DNA from: Sporothrix humicola
Lineage: Eukaryota > Ascomycota > Sordariomycetes > Ophiostomatales > Ophiostomataceae
Assembly: GCA_021396245.1 (NCBI GenBank)
Contig: WNYE01000069.1
Span: 1-64,000 of the forward strand
Length of the DNA: 64,000 nt
Direction: 5' to 3'
The notes under the pieces are model-generated. The model made no database searches. It had not been told where the DNA came from and saw nothing but the letters and a program-made list of their open reading frames with translations. Positions 1 through 14,334 of the stretch are shown one piece after another (position 1 is the first letter of the stretch; each line of letters starts with the position of its first letter). The position numbers were made by a program, and so were the translations under genes.

Positions 1-67
1 TATCTCCAAACCACACACACAAAATAATTATACACACAACAAACCACCCCCCCCCACCTCATCACAA

Positions 68-69
<2 letters not shown>

Positions 70-137
<68 letters not shown>
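70..137. repeat. 68-nt poly(T) tract
   Basis: An uninterrupted run of 68 T lies just after a C-rich stretch. Read on the minus strand it is a long poly(A), as would end a reverse-transcribed element, but I see no element body or target-site duplication beside it. It could also be slippage or an assembly artefact. Confidence 0.95.
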
Positions 138-2711
138 CACGCAGGATGTGCGACATCGGAAATCATGGGCCAGGCCATGCTGGACTTTGTTTTCCTGTGT
201 TTTTGTACTGGATCATGGGCTGCAGGCGAGCATGGTGGTTCTCCAGGTCCTGTATGGAGCATGGTGGCTCTAAATGTTTACAACCCGGAGAGGAAATAAA
301 GCACAGAATATTGCAAACGAGACGTTTCGCATGTTTAGTCTCGGGAAACAACCAAGGAACATCAACAAACGAAGTCTGTGATAAGCATAAAAATATATAT
401 GCCGCGATGTTCCACGATGTGCCATGATGTGCTTGGATTGTCCCTTTATTCCACATAAAACACGAACTCCTTCAGCTGCTGCTTGAGCCGCAATGGCATA
501 ATAGGAGCATCTTATTGCTCCCTTCCCACTGATCTCCATTGCACATGGCGGGTGCTACTGCACAATCCGTCCACCTTCCTGATTATTGTTAACCTTCAAG
601 TAGCCCTTGAGTGTGTGTCCCAGAACACCCCTCTTTTTTTCATGGTGCTGTTCCTCCTTCTTTGCTGCTACTACCGTAACCTCGCGGGCCCCAGCGCCAT
701 CCCGTGCTCCTATGCCAAGGGGAAACCAAGATACGGTGTAAAAAGGTCATGCTGAGGCTCGCCGCTGCACCATCCACCCCATCGCTCTGCAGCCGAGTCG
801 GCTTGCTTAGGAAAAGCCTGGACACAACCGCAGGGCAAAACGCAAAGCAACGTCAGGGGAATAACCAAGATACAGGTTGTCGCCTCTCGGCCGCAGTGAG
901 ATACTGTGGTAAGTTGGATACAACGATGTTTCTTGCGTGTATATCTGGGACTAAGTACAAGGCATATGGAGCACCGGGCGTTGGTGTCATTGTGAAGGGC
1001 CCAAATAAATACAAGGGGAGCAAGTGGACAAATTTGTGTGTTGGTGTTGGGTTGCAATGGTTTGCTGTGGAAAGAAAGATGGGCTGAACAGTTATAAAAG
1101 AAATACTTATCAGAGTATGGATGAACATGAAAAGGTAAAAAAAAAACAGAGCTTGGATGCTCTGAGCAGCCAGTCGCAAGAACGGGAACGACTAACCCCC
1201 GCCCGAAGCAGAAAACCTGGATAGAAGGGAGGCACAGCGTCACCGAGAGAGAAAAAGAAAGTAGTCAGATAAAAAGGAAAGAAAAACGTACGACAAATAA
1301 ACGGGGCATTTTGTCGGGACTGTTGAGTGCCTTTCCCCGGTGGCCAACCTCGCCAACCAGTGAAAGAATGACAGAATGGCAGACGGCCAAGCTGTGACCG
1401 CTGTGGCCACAATTGTCTTTGCATAATGGAAGTACACACTCCGTACAATAAGTATACCAGTATCTCCATAATCGTGCAACGGCGGTGATCACTGGAGCAC
1501 AGAGTCGAGCAACACAAACACAAGGCCCAAGCCCCCCGGGAGAAAAAGCAAGAAGAAAGCAAACAGAAATGACAGCTCTCCCGCATTTCTTGTGCAGAAG
1601 GCTGTTGCACAGAGTACTACTTTTACAGATACATACATACACAGTAAGTGTGCTCATAATATGAAGTACTCCGTGCAAGCAGCCATTTCCGCATACTTAA
1701 ATAGTTTACCAGGATGTTCTGTCCTTGCCCTTTCTTCTCCAGCACCTTGTTGCATGCTTGTCTCTTTTATCCATCCCCCTCGAGCGTGAGGGTACATCGT
1801 TTCTTTTCGCCGTCCACACGGGTGACTTGTTCCCTAAAGCCTTTTTTTTCTCCGGCTGTAACACTGCACCACCAAACATACTTTAGAATCAAGCCCAGTC
1901 CCACTGACCCATGAAGGCCTTTTTTTTTTTTTTCAAGAAGCACCAACAGGCTGGGATGCAGGAGTGTCAAGAGTCTTGATATTCCCCTTTCGGGATCCCT
2001 TGCTTCTGTGGTCGGCTCCACTTGCCCGAGGAAAAAAGCAACACTGAGCTGGTCGCTATTTCGTGCCGGAGCCGGGAACAACGGACAACAGTGAGATATC
2101 GCGAGACCGGACATGCTTTCATTCTTTCTCTTCTTCCTTGTTTTCCTCTTTTTATATCGCGTGATCGGTGATCAAACGTGGCTTATTGTAAATGTCATTG
2201 CCGGCCATGGCTATCGGCTCACGATGTCTTACCTTTTCTCTCCTTGTTGTGGCAATATCCATGGCAACGGACGTCGTTGAAAGAGGCCGGACGTACCAGT
2301 CAAGAAAAGCCAAACTAATAAAGTGAAGTGAAGAAATACGCCCTACGGCGATCAGTGATCATCGTTAGTGGTGAACACAGTTATAAACGGCGAACTGTTA
2401 CATCTTGTCTCAGTTCCGTCGAAAATGCAAGAATGCCATCAAATTACGGAGGACGCCGCGATGGATTTGCATGCCTTTGTAGCGTCCTTCATTGCGGGTT
2501 GATGCCAGAGCCACGAGACGCAAGACTCGCAAGATGCTTCGGGGCCCGTTGAAATATTGTTGAGAATTTTTTTCTTACAAAGTAATTACAACGTACCGAT
2601 TAGATATTTGAGCATTAAGATACGCTGAAGGATGCGGATGCAAAGGCGTTGTTTGAACGTCTGAACGTCTGTCGCCCCTGATATTTTCTCGTGTGGCTTT
2701 TTGTCACATTG

Positions 2712-2736
2712 TTTTTTTTTTTTTTTTTTTTTTTTT
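2712..2736. repeat. 25-nt poly(T) tract
   Basis: An uninterrupted run of 25 T in AT-rich spacer. No associated element is visible. Confidence 0.95.
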
Positions 2737-4757
2737 ATTAATGTCTTTTTTTTACCCTACCTTTAATTGTGCCCTCGAGTGTCCAAGTGCATAAAAAGGA
2801 GCGCCTAGACCATTGAAAAAGAAAGCAATATGGCGACAGCGAAGGCAATGATGATCGGACCGGCGACAGATTATGAAGACTCAAGAATTTCAACCAAGAT
2901 GTCAAGACAGCCAAGACAGCTCAGACACCCCCAACTCGCCCTAAGAAGCACCTCACGAGGCCCGCGTCTCGGTCCTCCTTCCATTGACCACGACGTCTTC
3001 CCTGTCCATTTTTAGTGCTCTGCCCCTCAAAGAGACACGCTACTGTAAGCGACGGCCGCCGGGTAATGGCGTTTACAGGGACAGAGGGAGTAGCGCCGTC
3101 AAAAGCACAGGTAAGAGGGGGCCTAGACCGGGGTGGCCAGTGGCAAATACTCAGGAGTGGTTAGCAGAAAAACAGAGGGGACAAACATATCTTGTAATAC
3201 GTCGTAATTGCATTGTAAATATGTCTGAAAACCCCGTACCCGGGAGCCCGGCAGATGGTTTCGGCCTGACAAAGCTTCTCGTGGTCCATGTTTGACTTTG
3301 AATGGGCATTGCTTGTACGACGTACTGAGTAATACTACATACTTATAGAGTACGGCCAATTCGATATTAATTTTATCTTGCCAGCCACCTGGAGGCTCGT
3401 GATTTTTTTATGTTGACTTTCTTGCTCTTTCGTCGAATTGTGGTCATGATCGTCATGTACGGGCTAGGATACTTTGCCCAAGTTTTGTTTCAATATATCT
3501 CAAGAAGTCTGGAATGTTTCTCCTTGTTGGGGCTATTCCTCCGAGGACTTCCTTCGGAATGTCTCATTGCCATTCCGATTTTTCTATTCTTGTTTCCTCT
3601 CCCATTCCTTTCCAATCTTCATCGACTAAGTCAAAGACAGGTCGAACAACGCCGTGCGGCCGTTTCGGTTTGAAACAAATATGTGCTAAACGAGGCTACC
3701 AATGTCTGCAACGCCTGTCAATATGCAGCCTAGCCCCCTTGCCTGTCATGTGTCTGTTCAAGCTTGGTCAAGCCGTCTTTTTTTCTTCTTCTTTTTTTCT
3801 TTTCTTTTTTTCTTTTTCCTCCGCCCTCTTTCTTCACGCCAATTCACTACCAAGTCTACCATGCCATTTGTTTACTTCGTATACCTCTTTCCTGCGGAAG
3901 ACTGCTGGCTAAACCTTTTGAAGCAATAACGTCCAACGCAACGCTTGATGTTTACTTTTTCTTTCAGGCGGGTTTGTTTCGTTTCACGCATGCACATCTC
4001 GGTTGATCTATGTGCACTGTAAATTAAGATACGTCGTATGCTGACTACGGGGTAGTGACCTCTATCACGTCCTATTTCTATCTTCGGGATGCTAGAACTC
4101 ACGGCTATCCTGGATTGTGGTAATCTCGTTATACTAATCCCTTCATCCTCGAGATTCGGTCACTGCCACCGAAACTGCCGATTTCGACCAGACTCGACAC
4201 GCTCCTGGCCTTGGAAATAAGCCATCATTCCATCAAACGATAGACAAAATAGTATTTTGTAGAAATAGGCAGGCTTACTCCGAACCTTTAAGAGCTAGCA
4301 GGCAGTATTACTCCTCCATATATTACTCCGTATACCCCGTATCTTACTACGAATTGCACTGCTAAGTCCCAGCACTGCCAGAAGGTCCAAAAGACTGTTC
4401 ATTCCATGTGGTCAGACACCTGAGGAATTAATGGCAAAGCTTTCGAGTTGTCTTCCAAGTTGCTGCGTAATATCACCAGTGTCTTTTGGTGGTCTGGACG
4501 ATTGATGACAGAGCCGATTGTTCCCTGCATGCCTTCCCTCCTTTTGGTGTTCTGCTAGTATGGTTTCGGCCCAGAGCCAGCCAGCGGTGGAGAGGGGGTG
4601 GGAAACGAGATTAAAGGACCAGAAAAAAGAAGGAAAAAAGGCGCTGAGGTCCCAAGAAAATGGGCCAGAGAAAGAGGGCCCAGGGCCCTTAGCTGCTCCG
4701 TGCTATACCCCGCAAATGCTGTCTCGGGCGGTTTTGGTGGCCATCGTGGCCGTTGTG

Positions 4758-4809
4758 GATTTTGCTTCAAGACGCTCAATCGTGATTTTGCTGCAAGACG
4801 CTCAATCGT
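4758..4809. repeat. 26-bp tandem duplication
   Basis: Two adjacent 26-bp units (4758-4783 and 4784-4809) beginning GATTTTGCT and ending CTCAATCGT differ at one position (T/G). A CTT microsatellite follows at once. It lies in non-coding DNA. Confidence 0.9.
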
Positions 4810-6407
4810 TTTTCTTTCTTCTTCTTCTTCTTCTTCTTCACTCTCTTCATCTCTCCCGCGCTCTCTCCATTTTTTACTCTTTCTCTCTATCCTATTTACA
4901 AAGTAAGCATCTTCTATCTTCTTAAAAAAACGCTTTATTGCCATCTTCCCTTTTTAATGGAACGATATGAGACTGCCTTTCATGATAATACCGATTTGCG
5001 ATTTTTTCAATGGCTGGAATCTGAAGATCATGGCAATGCACTAAATAACCCTGTCGCTGGTGCTGTCTTCTTTGCCTGTCCATATTCTCTCCTTCGTGGT
5101 ATTCTTCAACGATCCTTCGTTCCGACATCCCCGTTTGGTCTTGGGCCCTTTACGGAGCACATGCACGTTTCTGGAAACCCCTTCCTTGCCTTCCCGACTA
5201 CTGTGTAATACTACAGGCCAGCCCTGCTGATTGTTTTGCCCCCAAAGGGGCTGGACAGAGCCTTTTTTAGCACATTCGTGTCATGGGGGCTCTCTCATTT
5301 TCTTTGATACTCTGTGGAGATACCGACAGCTGCTTTCCTCTGCCGTTATATGTACAACTGCCCTGCAGGACAGACTCGAGATTCAGATGAGGCCTTGCCT
5401 TATTTGGGACGTTGTTGCTGTTTTCGCGGAGTCCTCCATGAGGACAACGTAAACAACGTAAAATGTGCTCCGTAAGATACAAGGTAATAGATGCTAAAAT
5501 GGCTGTCAGCCTGGAGCTTGCCCTGAGGCGCTATTGATATTCAATGCTCGTCAACATCCAACGGTCTGACAGCCTGGCTCGCCTGGCTAGTCACAATTTT
5601 TTTTTTTGAAGAAAAAAAAAAAAAAAAAGAAGAAGAAAAAACCTGTCTATCTGGAAAGATCAAGGCCCGGGACATTGCAAGCCACTCTCTCGTGGCCATC
5701 TTGTTTTCGCTGTCGATCGCTTCTGGCAAATGCCGGAGGATGATGTGTTGATTTCGTTTTGTCTCCTTGGATCTTGGGTCTTGGCCCATAGCCAGGGTTG
5801 ACATATCTTTTCTCTTCTTTCTCTCTCTCTTCCCTTCTCACATCTTTCATCCCCACAGAAAACGACCAGGAGTCTTCCCTTCCTGCCAGCCAGCCTGCCT
5901 GCTTCTTCTTCCTATCGTTGACGGGTTGCTACGTAAGAAGACAAGGGGCCAAAATCGTCGATGCTTTCTTTTTCTCTTCTCTTCTCTTCTGGCTAGTCGT
6001 TCTCCCTTTTATCAAAAAGAATACATAAGTACGACATACTCTGTACGTCGTAAATAAAAGATACAAAAAAAGGCACAGAAAGAAAGATCCATCCCCCCCT
6101 CCACTGTCACGCCAATAAACATTCCATCCCCTTGCCAATGCATGCAGAGTCCACATCGTCCATCACCCATCATTCATCCATCATCACTCATCACTCCTCC
6201 CACCAGTCTTTGCCATTCTGCCCTGTTCTGCCCAGTAAACGCCCACCCGCCACCCACATCCACACCCTCCCCTGCGAGCCCCTTGTCCGTTTTCTTCTCT
6301 GCCCTGTCGCATTCAACTGCTGCTGCTTCGCTCTGGTTGGCCAGATTCTCGGAGAGCATTACCTTTCTGGTTGGTTAGATGGGGGTGTGTTCCAGTCCTC
6401 TTTCTTT

Positions 6408-6422
6408 CTCTCTCTCTCTCTC
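6408..6422. repeat. (TC)n microsatellite
   Basis: A short pure TC dinucleotide run within a longer pyrimidine-rich block. Confidence 0.85.
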
Positions 6423-9400
6423 GTGCTTTTTATTTCCTTTCTTTTTGGAGTAGCCACACTCTCTCTCGAGCCTCTGTGGCCCCTCTTCTGTCTTTTCCCA
6501 GTCCACCAATGCGCGCAATTTCAAAAGCCTGGAAGGGCCGATTGAGAGCGACAGTCGCGCATGTCGACAACCACCGTTCTGTTCCCTGTTCCCCTTTCCC
6601 CTTTCCCTCTTCGCTTTCCTTTCTCTCCCTCTTTTCCTCTGAAAATCTTTGTGGGATCGCTCTTCTCCTTCTCCTCTGGTCTTTTCCTCAATGGGCCAAG
6701 ACGGGCGGCATCTCCCTCCCTGTCACCCACCCCCCCTTTTTTTTCTTGCAACGGTCGTGGCCCACGCTGATATGCCCCATACTTGTCAACTGTCGCTCGT
6801 GGACTAGCGGCTAGGTGCGTCAATATGGCGAGGCCAGAACAGTGTTTCGTAGTAGACAGGATACTGTGCATGCTGCGTCCCGCCATGTATCATTATCTTC
6901 ATGGGGCATCCCGTTGCCCAAGCCAACATTAAACTCTAACGGCTACCTGCTTGTTGCGCAACAGTCACTGGCCTGCTGGACTAGTCTCTATTTGGCCGTT
7001 TTCTGGGCTGCGTGGCTGCAGCACCTGTCACTTTGACCGGCTGACTTGAGGTGTGCCAGAAAATACTCGACGTGCAGGCTGCGTCTTTGGTTCTTTTGTG
7101 TTTATTGCTTGTGTTGTTTTTGTTGATTGGCTGCCATAAGGGGAACCGTCCTCCGGACAAGTGCTTGATTTCACTGAACGCTCCGCTCCTCATTCTCAAT
7201 ATTCAACGTCACAGTCGTGCCTGTGTGGCGCACCTCCTTTGAAAATAAAGGTGCTCAAAGGTAACAGGTGAGAACGCAGCCATTAACGGCAAACATCTCG
7301 AGCTTTCCAGTGGACTTGCCTATTTCCTGTTAAAGTCCAGTTGCCAGACAAGAGGGCAACTCTTCTCGCTCCTCTCGGATTTTTTTTTTTTGATTTTTTT
7401 TTTTTGCTGGCCATGTCGTGACGGGCAGAATACCATATCCAGTTGAGCGGCCTGAGCACGAGCATCAAAGCCATTTTGACCTTGGATTCGGACTTGGACC
7501 CCATCACCATGTTTCGTATCCAGACCGACAGTGCACGCCCTTTCTTAATAGCCGCGAGGTATTTTGGATCGTATTCTTAGCGTTTTCTTGTCATTTACAC
7601 AAGTATATTCTACTCATTTTATTCTTGTGCTGTTTCTTTTATTTATTTTGCGTTCCTGATCTGGACGGAGTAATTTTTGGTCCTTTCTTCGGGATTTGCT
7701 ACTGATTAGCATCAACATGGGCGCAACGCGAGCGCATTTTCGCCCTGTTTGCATCCTTCGCTACCCGATAGCTTCGCTGACCCCCTGGTCTTTTTCCCCA
7801 TGCCAAAGAGCAAACAGGGCGGATAACGCAAGGCTGCTGCCCAACGAATATCGTATTGCCAATAAGAACAACGCTATGAAGAACAAGGTATCTTACAACG
7901 TATTCCTCCGTACTCCGTACTTCGTAGTTCACATCGAGCAAATTTAACAAAATGGGACAATATTAGAGCTCTCTATTACGCTTTTTTGGGGTTCATTTTA
8001 CAGACTTGTCTACGCAGCACCTTCGTTTGCCAGTGTTGACGCGTCCCCTGGTCACGGAACACGGTAAAAGGAGAAGGAAGAGAAAAAAAAAGAAAAGGAA
8101 AACGAAGAAGGAGAAGGGGAAAGGAACGGGGCGCTTTCTCGCGATGCGACCTCCACCATGCTACATATATGTGCGGAACGCAAACAATAGCACAACGAAC
8201 ACCTCTTTCTGGAATGGAACCCGTTCGCCTGCGACGAACAAGAAAAAAAGGAACAAGTACAATATGACAGGCTGCGTAAATTGAATCACTGGCAACTAAA
8301 CCTTGAGGAGCACATAATTTCGAAAGCACGGGACAAACGAGGCTATATGCGGCGCGTCTTAAGCAATTGCATCACGGAACAAGACACACTTTTGCGGCAC
8401 CGGAGATGAATCAACCCGGAAATTGAGGAGACGCAATCAGGGATGAATACTGACTGTTATGGAAAAGAAGGTCGATACATCGTAGAGCCAAACTACAAGG
8501 CACATGAAAAAAAAAAAAGATAATAAGAAGAAAAAGTTACCGATAGTTGCCAACCGTTTTGTTGGGATTTAATCTCGCCAAGGCAGAGGATGAGAAGCTC
8601 AACTGAAGCGCAGAAGTAAATGGGGATAACGTACAATGCCGAGGAGCATCGTCAACTTATCCCTCACATGGAAGCGTCTATGTCGTACATCGTTAATAAT
8701 TCCCATATCGACCCCCTGCATACGATTACGACGCACGGCGTATATAACTGTATGTTTGAAGGGGAATACGAGTACGGATGTACGATGTAAATAGATGACT
8801 TGAATCAAAGACGAAGCGATCACGGATGCATACTTTGAGGTGACTGTGATAGTTCATGTTTCTCCCTGCATCGAGCACATGCATCAAGAACTTGCAGCAT
8901 CACGGAATAACAGACTCCCATATGGAGGACGTACTCCGTGGACAAGCGAAACCAATTGGCATGTGTCATCACAGGCCTTTTTGGCATTCCCATCGAGGCA
9001 AGGGAGCTCAGTCAGGACCAGGCAGCTTTGTCTTGTCGACTACCTATTTCACCTATTCCACAGACTTGAGCAAGCTCCAGATACGTCGTCGATATCCCGT
9101 ATTACAGAAGAGTAATACATCGTAGCCGCTTGTAATATGGTGCCGTGCTTTCTATTTGCCCTGCCAATATGCGGCAGTCCAGGTACATCTCCCCGGCGTA
9201 ACATTCAGCGGTGATAAGAGATGCTTCATCGAGTTCCTACAGCGGTCCCAGTCGCTCGTTTGAAGTATATGAATTCCGACAGAGCGCCTGCCGCTATGAA
9301 TGAGAACACATGAACACCCGTGAGAAACCCCGATAGTCATATTCTTTCCCTCCCGTGCTGCTGGGACAGCTCGGTACATCTGAGCTTCAACTTTCTTCGG

Positions 9401-10023
9401 TTGGCACTTTAGCCGGCCCATCTGGGCCAGGATCTGGGCGGCATCTGTTGAAGTCTTGGGGATGAGGGGAATGACAGCCAGGATTCATGATGGCAAGGTC
9501 GAAACTATGACATCTGAGTATTTTCATCTGCAGAGCTTCTGCCCCCGACGAGCACAGAATATTCAAAGACGTCGAAACACGCTGGATAACGCTGGAGAGC
9601 AACACATCAAAATCTGCAGGGAGCTAGTAGGATTAAAGGCTTGACACGTCTGCCAGTCAAAGGAAATAACAACAACATAATCATCTCCACGTTCACATCA
9701 CCAACCCAACTGTTAACAAGAGACAAGTCCGTCGCTCAATGCTGGCCACTAGTGGTCATGACCAGAAAATATATTGTGTACGACGTAAGAGTACGGAGGA
9801 GCTCTTGGACACACTGCCCACGGCGTTTTTAAAGAGGAAAACAACGCTATTCCATAACAAGTCTTCCATAATAACAGGTAGGGCAGGATGTGGACTATGG
9901 ATGGAGCAAATGCCGGCAGACACGCCCCCAGGCATTCAGATCACATACTTGAATAAATACCCTACCTGCCAACGTCGTGATATCTAAGAGGCGATAGACA
10001 TTCCCTATTTTACGCGTGGAGAA

Positions 10024-10035
10024 GGGGGGGGGGGG
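10024..10035. repeat. 12-nt poly(G) run
   Basis: Twelve consecutive G about 50 bp before the 22-bp palindrome. Such runs are rare elsewhere in the window. Confidence 0.9.
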
Positions 10036-10084
10036 AGAGAATAGACCACTGGACAAAAGGAATTGGGTGGAAGGGCCATGTGGG

Positions 10085-10106
10085 CTATATCAGACGTCTG
10101 ATATAG
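10085..10106. repeat. 22-bp perfect palindrome
   Basis: The half-site CTATATCAGAC is followed directly by its exact reverse complement GTCTGATATAG with no spacer. By chance a perfect 22-bp palindrome is expected only about 0.015 times in 64 kb. It could be a dimeric protein-binding site, a cruciform or a transposon footprint. No gene is close. Confidence 0.9.
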
Positions 10107-13100
10107 GACCACCAGGAGGCAAGGAGGCACCAAAACTCAAGAGAATCAGAAGAAAACCCATAAGCAAAGTGGGAACTGCCTCTTTTTGCTAGCACCTGCA
10201 GAATCGTAAGATATGTCCCGCGGAGCACGAGCTGCATTCGTCCTTGGATGGGGGGCAACAACGCGCTTAACAAGGAAGGAGGAGACTGGTGTTGGGTGAG
10301 AGACACAGACAGAAAGAGTGAGCGAACGACGGCACTTTCCAAGGGGTGTGTGAATATAATTCAGAGAGCACAATGGACGAGTCCGTGCTCAACATTTATT
10401 CAGTACACAGTCTCGACAGTACCTCACGCCTGGGCTTGGCATTTTCAGCGTGACTGAACTCAAAGGGAAGCTCCGACTTGCTCGTGGGTGGCGGCTCAGA
10501 GTTATGCGTTCCTCTGGCCCTGATTTTTTCCTTCTTTGAGGGTGGGCGTGGACTTTGATTTCTGGTCTTGATTCTGGTCCTGGTCCGTGGAAAACCAGAA
10601 TGGTAAGCAAACCGCCACAAACCACTGGCGGCGATGTCCTCCTGCTCTGCAACTCTGCGCTTCAACCCTCTGGCTCTTCTTCCGGTCCTTCTGCTGTGTG
10701 CTTCTGTTTGATTGCGACGTTCCCCGGTGCCGCGTGTCGGCTCTCTCCAGGTGTCCAGACGATATTGCGACGTTCGAGTGCGAAGGCTACGGAGTACATA
10801 CTTTCACAGTACCGAGCATATTGACAATATTCGACCGAGGACGAACGCTGAACTCTCCTTTTTTCATCTTCTGTCTTTGTACGCCGTCGTGTCCTGGATG
10901 TTAAAACCCCATTCATGTCTTGTGAGACATCTAGATGGCTGCACTCTTTCTGCTTTTGATTTCCATACGCATCACATTGTCTCTTCCGTTCCAGCACGGC
11001 TTTAGCATGATATCTGTGAGATATTTGTCCAAGAAAATACAGATCACGTCGTAGTGGCAAGCCCACAGTCAGCGTGGGTTCCAGGTTTATGATATATGTG
11101 TGGTGGATCCGTCCTCTCCCAAACTCCTCGAGAGATTTGGACATTTTAACCGCTGTGTCTTACCAGCCGAGCCAGCTTATGCCATGCTATCACGTTGTCA
11201 GACTGTATCTTCATGGACTCACCTGTCGTACTGGATCTCACTCCTTATTTTGCACGAGGTGTCCATTTTGCCTCATGAGTCCCAGCATATGGTCTCTCTT
11301 TTTTTTTTGTTTCTTTGCTCGCATGGGTCTCACATCCATGAGGAACTTTTTCATGTTCCTCCACTCTCCTCCGATGTCTTTGTTTTTATCTCCTCGCCTT
11401 CAATACCTGTATTGCCCTGGAGGTATGCTGTTCTACTTAGTAAGTGATAACTCACCACAAAAGCAATCACGAATATCTATAGTATATCTATAGTCTTAGT
11501 ATCCATACCGGTCGTTCTTTATCCCTCTCCCTTAGGAGTCTTCATCTTCTTCCTCTTCCTATTCCTTGCCATCGCGGCTCCCTTCCACCCCCCCCCCATT
11601 GCCCCCGTTGCCCCCTTCCACCATCTGCTTGGACCAAGTTGCATTTTGGCCCCAGGCGAGCGGACCTGCATCGTTCTCCATGGCCAAGGAAAGGAAAGTA
11701 TCTCACCTTTGAAAAGTGGAGGAGGTGAGCAATGAAAGGTAGAGGATCAACGAGAACTACGACATGTACAGAGTACAGAAATGGAGATAGGCCCAAAAGT
11801 GACTTAGAGAAGGCCGTCCGAGAGTAAGATACGTCGTAGATAAGTACGACGTACATCTACAGTGCCAGTGTCGCCCAAAACGGGCCCCTGACTTTCCTAT
11901 TCCGGGAGATGCTACTGTTTCCTGTCCTGGCTCCTGTCCTGGCTCCTGTCCAGGATGACTGCAGCATTCTCGGTAGTCAACAGGCCATCGCGACTTATTA
12001 AGGACTCATTGGGGCTCATGGTATGCATCATCGTCGAGACAAAGAGGTAGAGAGATAAAGAGACGAAGTCGGGCATGGAATGGTCTTGTTTCACGACAAG
12101 TTTGTCATCCTCATGCCGTACTTTGTGGCCCCTTTGTTAAGGAAGCCATGTACAAAGTATGGCAAGACGCTGACATCGGTAGCAGTCTGCCCGGATATCA
12201 AGCAAAAGAGCTGCTTCGACGGCCAAGTTGCACCGAGACCACCGAGGTTTGCCAAGTCATGGTGTGGTGTGTCTGATGGATGATGGATACTTGGCACATG
12301 TGGGAGTGTTCCGTACCGATACAAAGGCAACGAGACTAGACTGCTGCTCTGCGTTGAGGATTGAAAGGGCCGCCATCCGCCACCCCTTTTTATGTGTATT
12401 TTGTTGGGATGTCTGACCCGTTCGCCTTCCTTCCTCGATATGTCCGTCCACACGGAGAGCTTGCACACACCCCTTCTCATGCTCCGAGATCAACTGCAAC
12501 CTTGAGGCCATACGTGATCCATGGAACAGAGCCAAGGGATGGGCACAAAATAAAAATATGAAAATCAAAATTATGTGCCCCATCCGTTGGTCTTCCAGTT
12601 AAAAATGGGACATATGCTTGCTGCATGCAGGAGCAATCTGGCTCACATTTGCATATCCAGCGCGTTTATCGCTGGAAATACACAGTGCTATATTCCGCCT
12701 GTGCTTCCTCCTTCATTTCTTTCATTACAGTTTGGTTTTCGTTCCTGAATAAAGGATGGTATGTTAAAAAGAAGACCAAAAAACCCTGTACGACACACAC
12801 ATTCACATCGGTTCTTCTCGAGATATACAAGTCATAGTTGCATTTCTTTTTGAATTCTGCTCCATTAAACAAACTCACGGCAAAAACAAGATGAAATTGC
12901 AGTCAAGCACGAAATAGGGGCAAGTCGGCGGCAAGAAACAAAAACGGAGACGAAAAGCACATTTCGAAACCAGAAACAGAAACAAACGCAAACAGAAACA
13001 GTAACTGCGCTCCCTGTGTTTAGCTCATCATATTTTCTTTTTAGCGGTGCAACGCTTTGGCACGTCGATGATGAAGGAGTGACGCGAGTTTAAAAGGGGA

Positions 13101-14192
13101 AAGCATCGGGGAAAGTAAGAAACAAATGTAAAGAGAACGGAAAACGGGAAATAAAACTCGCTCTTTTGGGGGGCATCTTTGATGACGGATGACTTTGGCT
13201 CCTAATGATGAATAGAAAGGGGAAAGATGAATAGTATCTGCTGTGTATGTATCATTGCTTGGTACAGGTACAAATGTACTCTGGTGCTGCAGGAACTTGA
13301 CAAACATCAAGAAACAAGAAAATAGGGGGCAAATAGGGGGGATGGAAGGGGACATCGGGCAGTTGTGTTTCCTGTTTCTTCTGATGGTAAAAATAGACTT
13401 TTCTCCACGCTTGACTCAAAACGCGCAATGCACGAGAACAGACGTGCAAAAGACGCAGGAAAACAAATCAAGCAAATCAAACAAACCAAAGAAATAAATA
13501 ATAATAAAAAAACTGATATCTACTCCCGTCGATAGAAAATACGAAGAACGAAATCATTTGCGATGCCAGAGCTGCCCCGTACTGCATGCCTCATACGACA
13601 AAATGAGTATCGAGACAAAAGGATACGACAAGAACGAAGGATCCGACGACAAGCAGTCGCCCAAGAGGAGACGGCACAGGAAGAATGGGGGCCGGCAAGG
13701 ACTGCCCATTGTAATTCCCACTGGCACACTGCCCAGTCGCCTCCCACTTTCCTTCCCAGCGTCGCCTTTTCGGCTTCCCTTTCCTGCTTTCTGGTTTCCA
13801 CACATCCTCCTCTGACCTCTTTCCATAGAGCCCCTCTCTCTTCCTCCTCGGTCCACGTCGCACTTGTCGATTTGCCCCCCTCCCCGGGAGTGGACACGGC
13901 ACATTCCTGTCAATTTTCCTCCTCCCCTGCCTGCTCATATGCAGTAACCTCCTGTCCTCCTGTCGCCTTTTCCTTTGCCATGCCCATCCTTCATTTTTGT
14001 CTGTTGGTCCGTGGTCCTTGGTCCTATCGTTCTCTGGGACGCCCACACCTCCTTCTCCTCACAGAGCTCTCTCCCTCTCCCTCTCCCTCTCTGTATCTTA
14101 CCATCCACCCCATGCCCACCTCACCCACCTCTTCACTCCCGGCTGATCTCCTTGACCATCCAGTGGCCAGTGCCCGGAAAATCCCAGAAAAT

Positions 14193-14229
14193 CCCAGGTT
14201 CCCAGGTTCCCAGGTTCCCAGGTTCCCAG
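14193..14229. repeat. 8-bp tandem repeat (CCCAGGTT)
   Basis: About 4.6 head-to-tail copies of CCCAGGTT, in C/T-rich spacer downstream of the RBR ligase gene. Confidence 0.92.
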
Positions 14230-14310
14230 TGCTTGGTGAACAGTGTCCAGTCGCTGCCGTGCTCCCCTGCTTGCCGAAGAAAAGAAAAAAAAACGCCACC
14301 ATACTACCTG

Positions 14311-14334
14311 CACCCGCACCCGCACCCGCACCCA
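14311..14334. repeat. 6-bp tandem repeat (CACCCG)
   Basis: About four head-to-tail copies of CACCCG (last unit imperfect), in the same non-coding block as the CCCAGGTT repeat. Confidence 0.85.
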
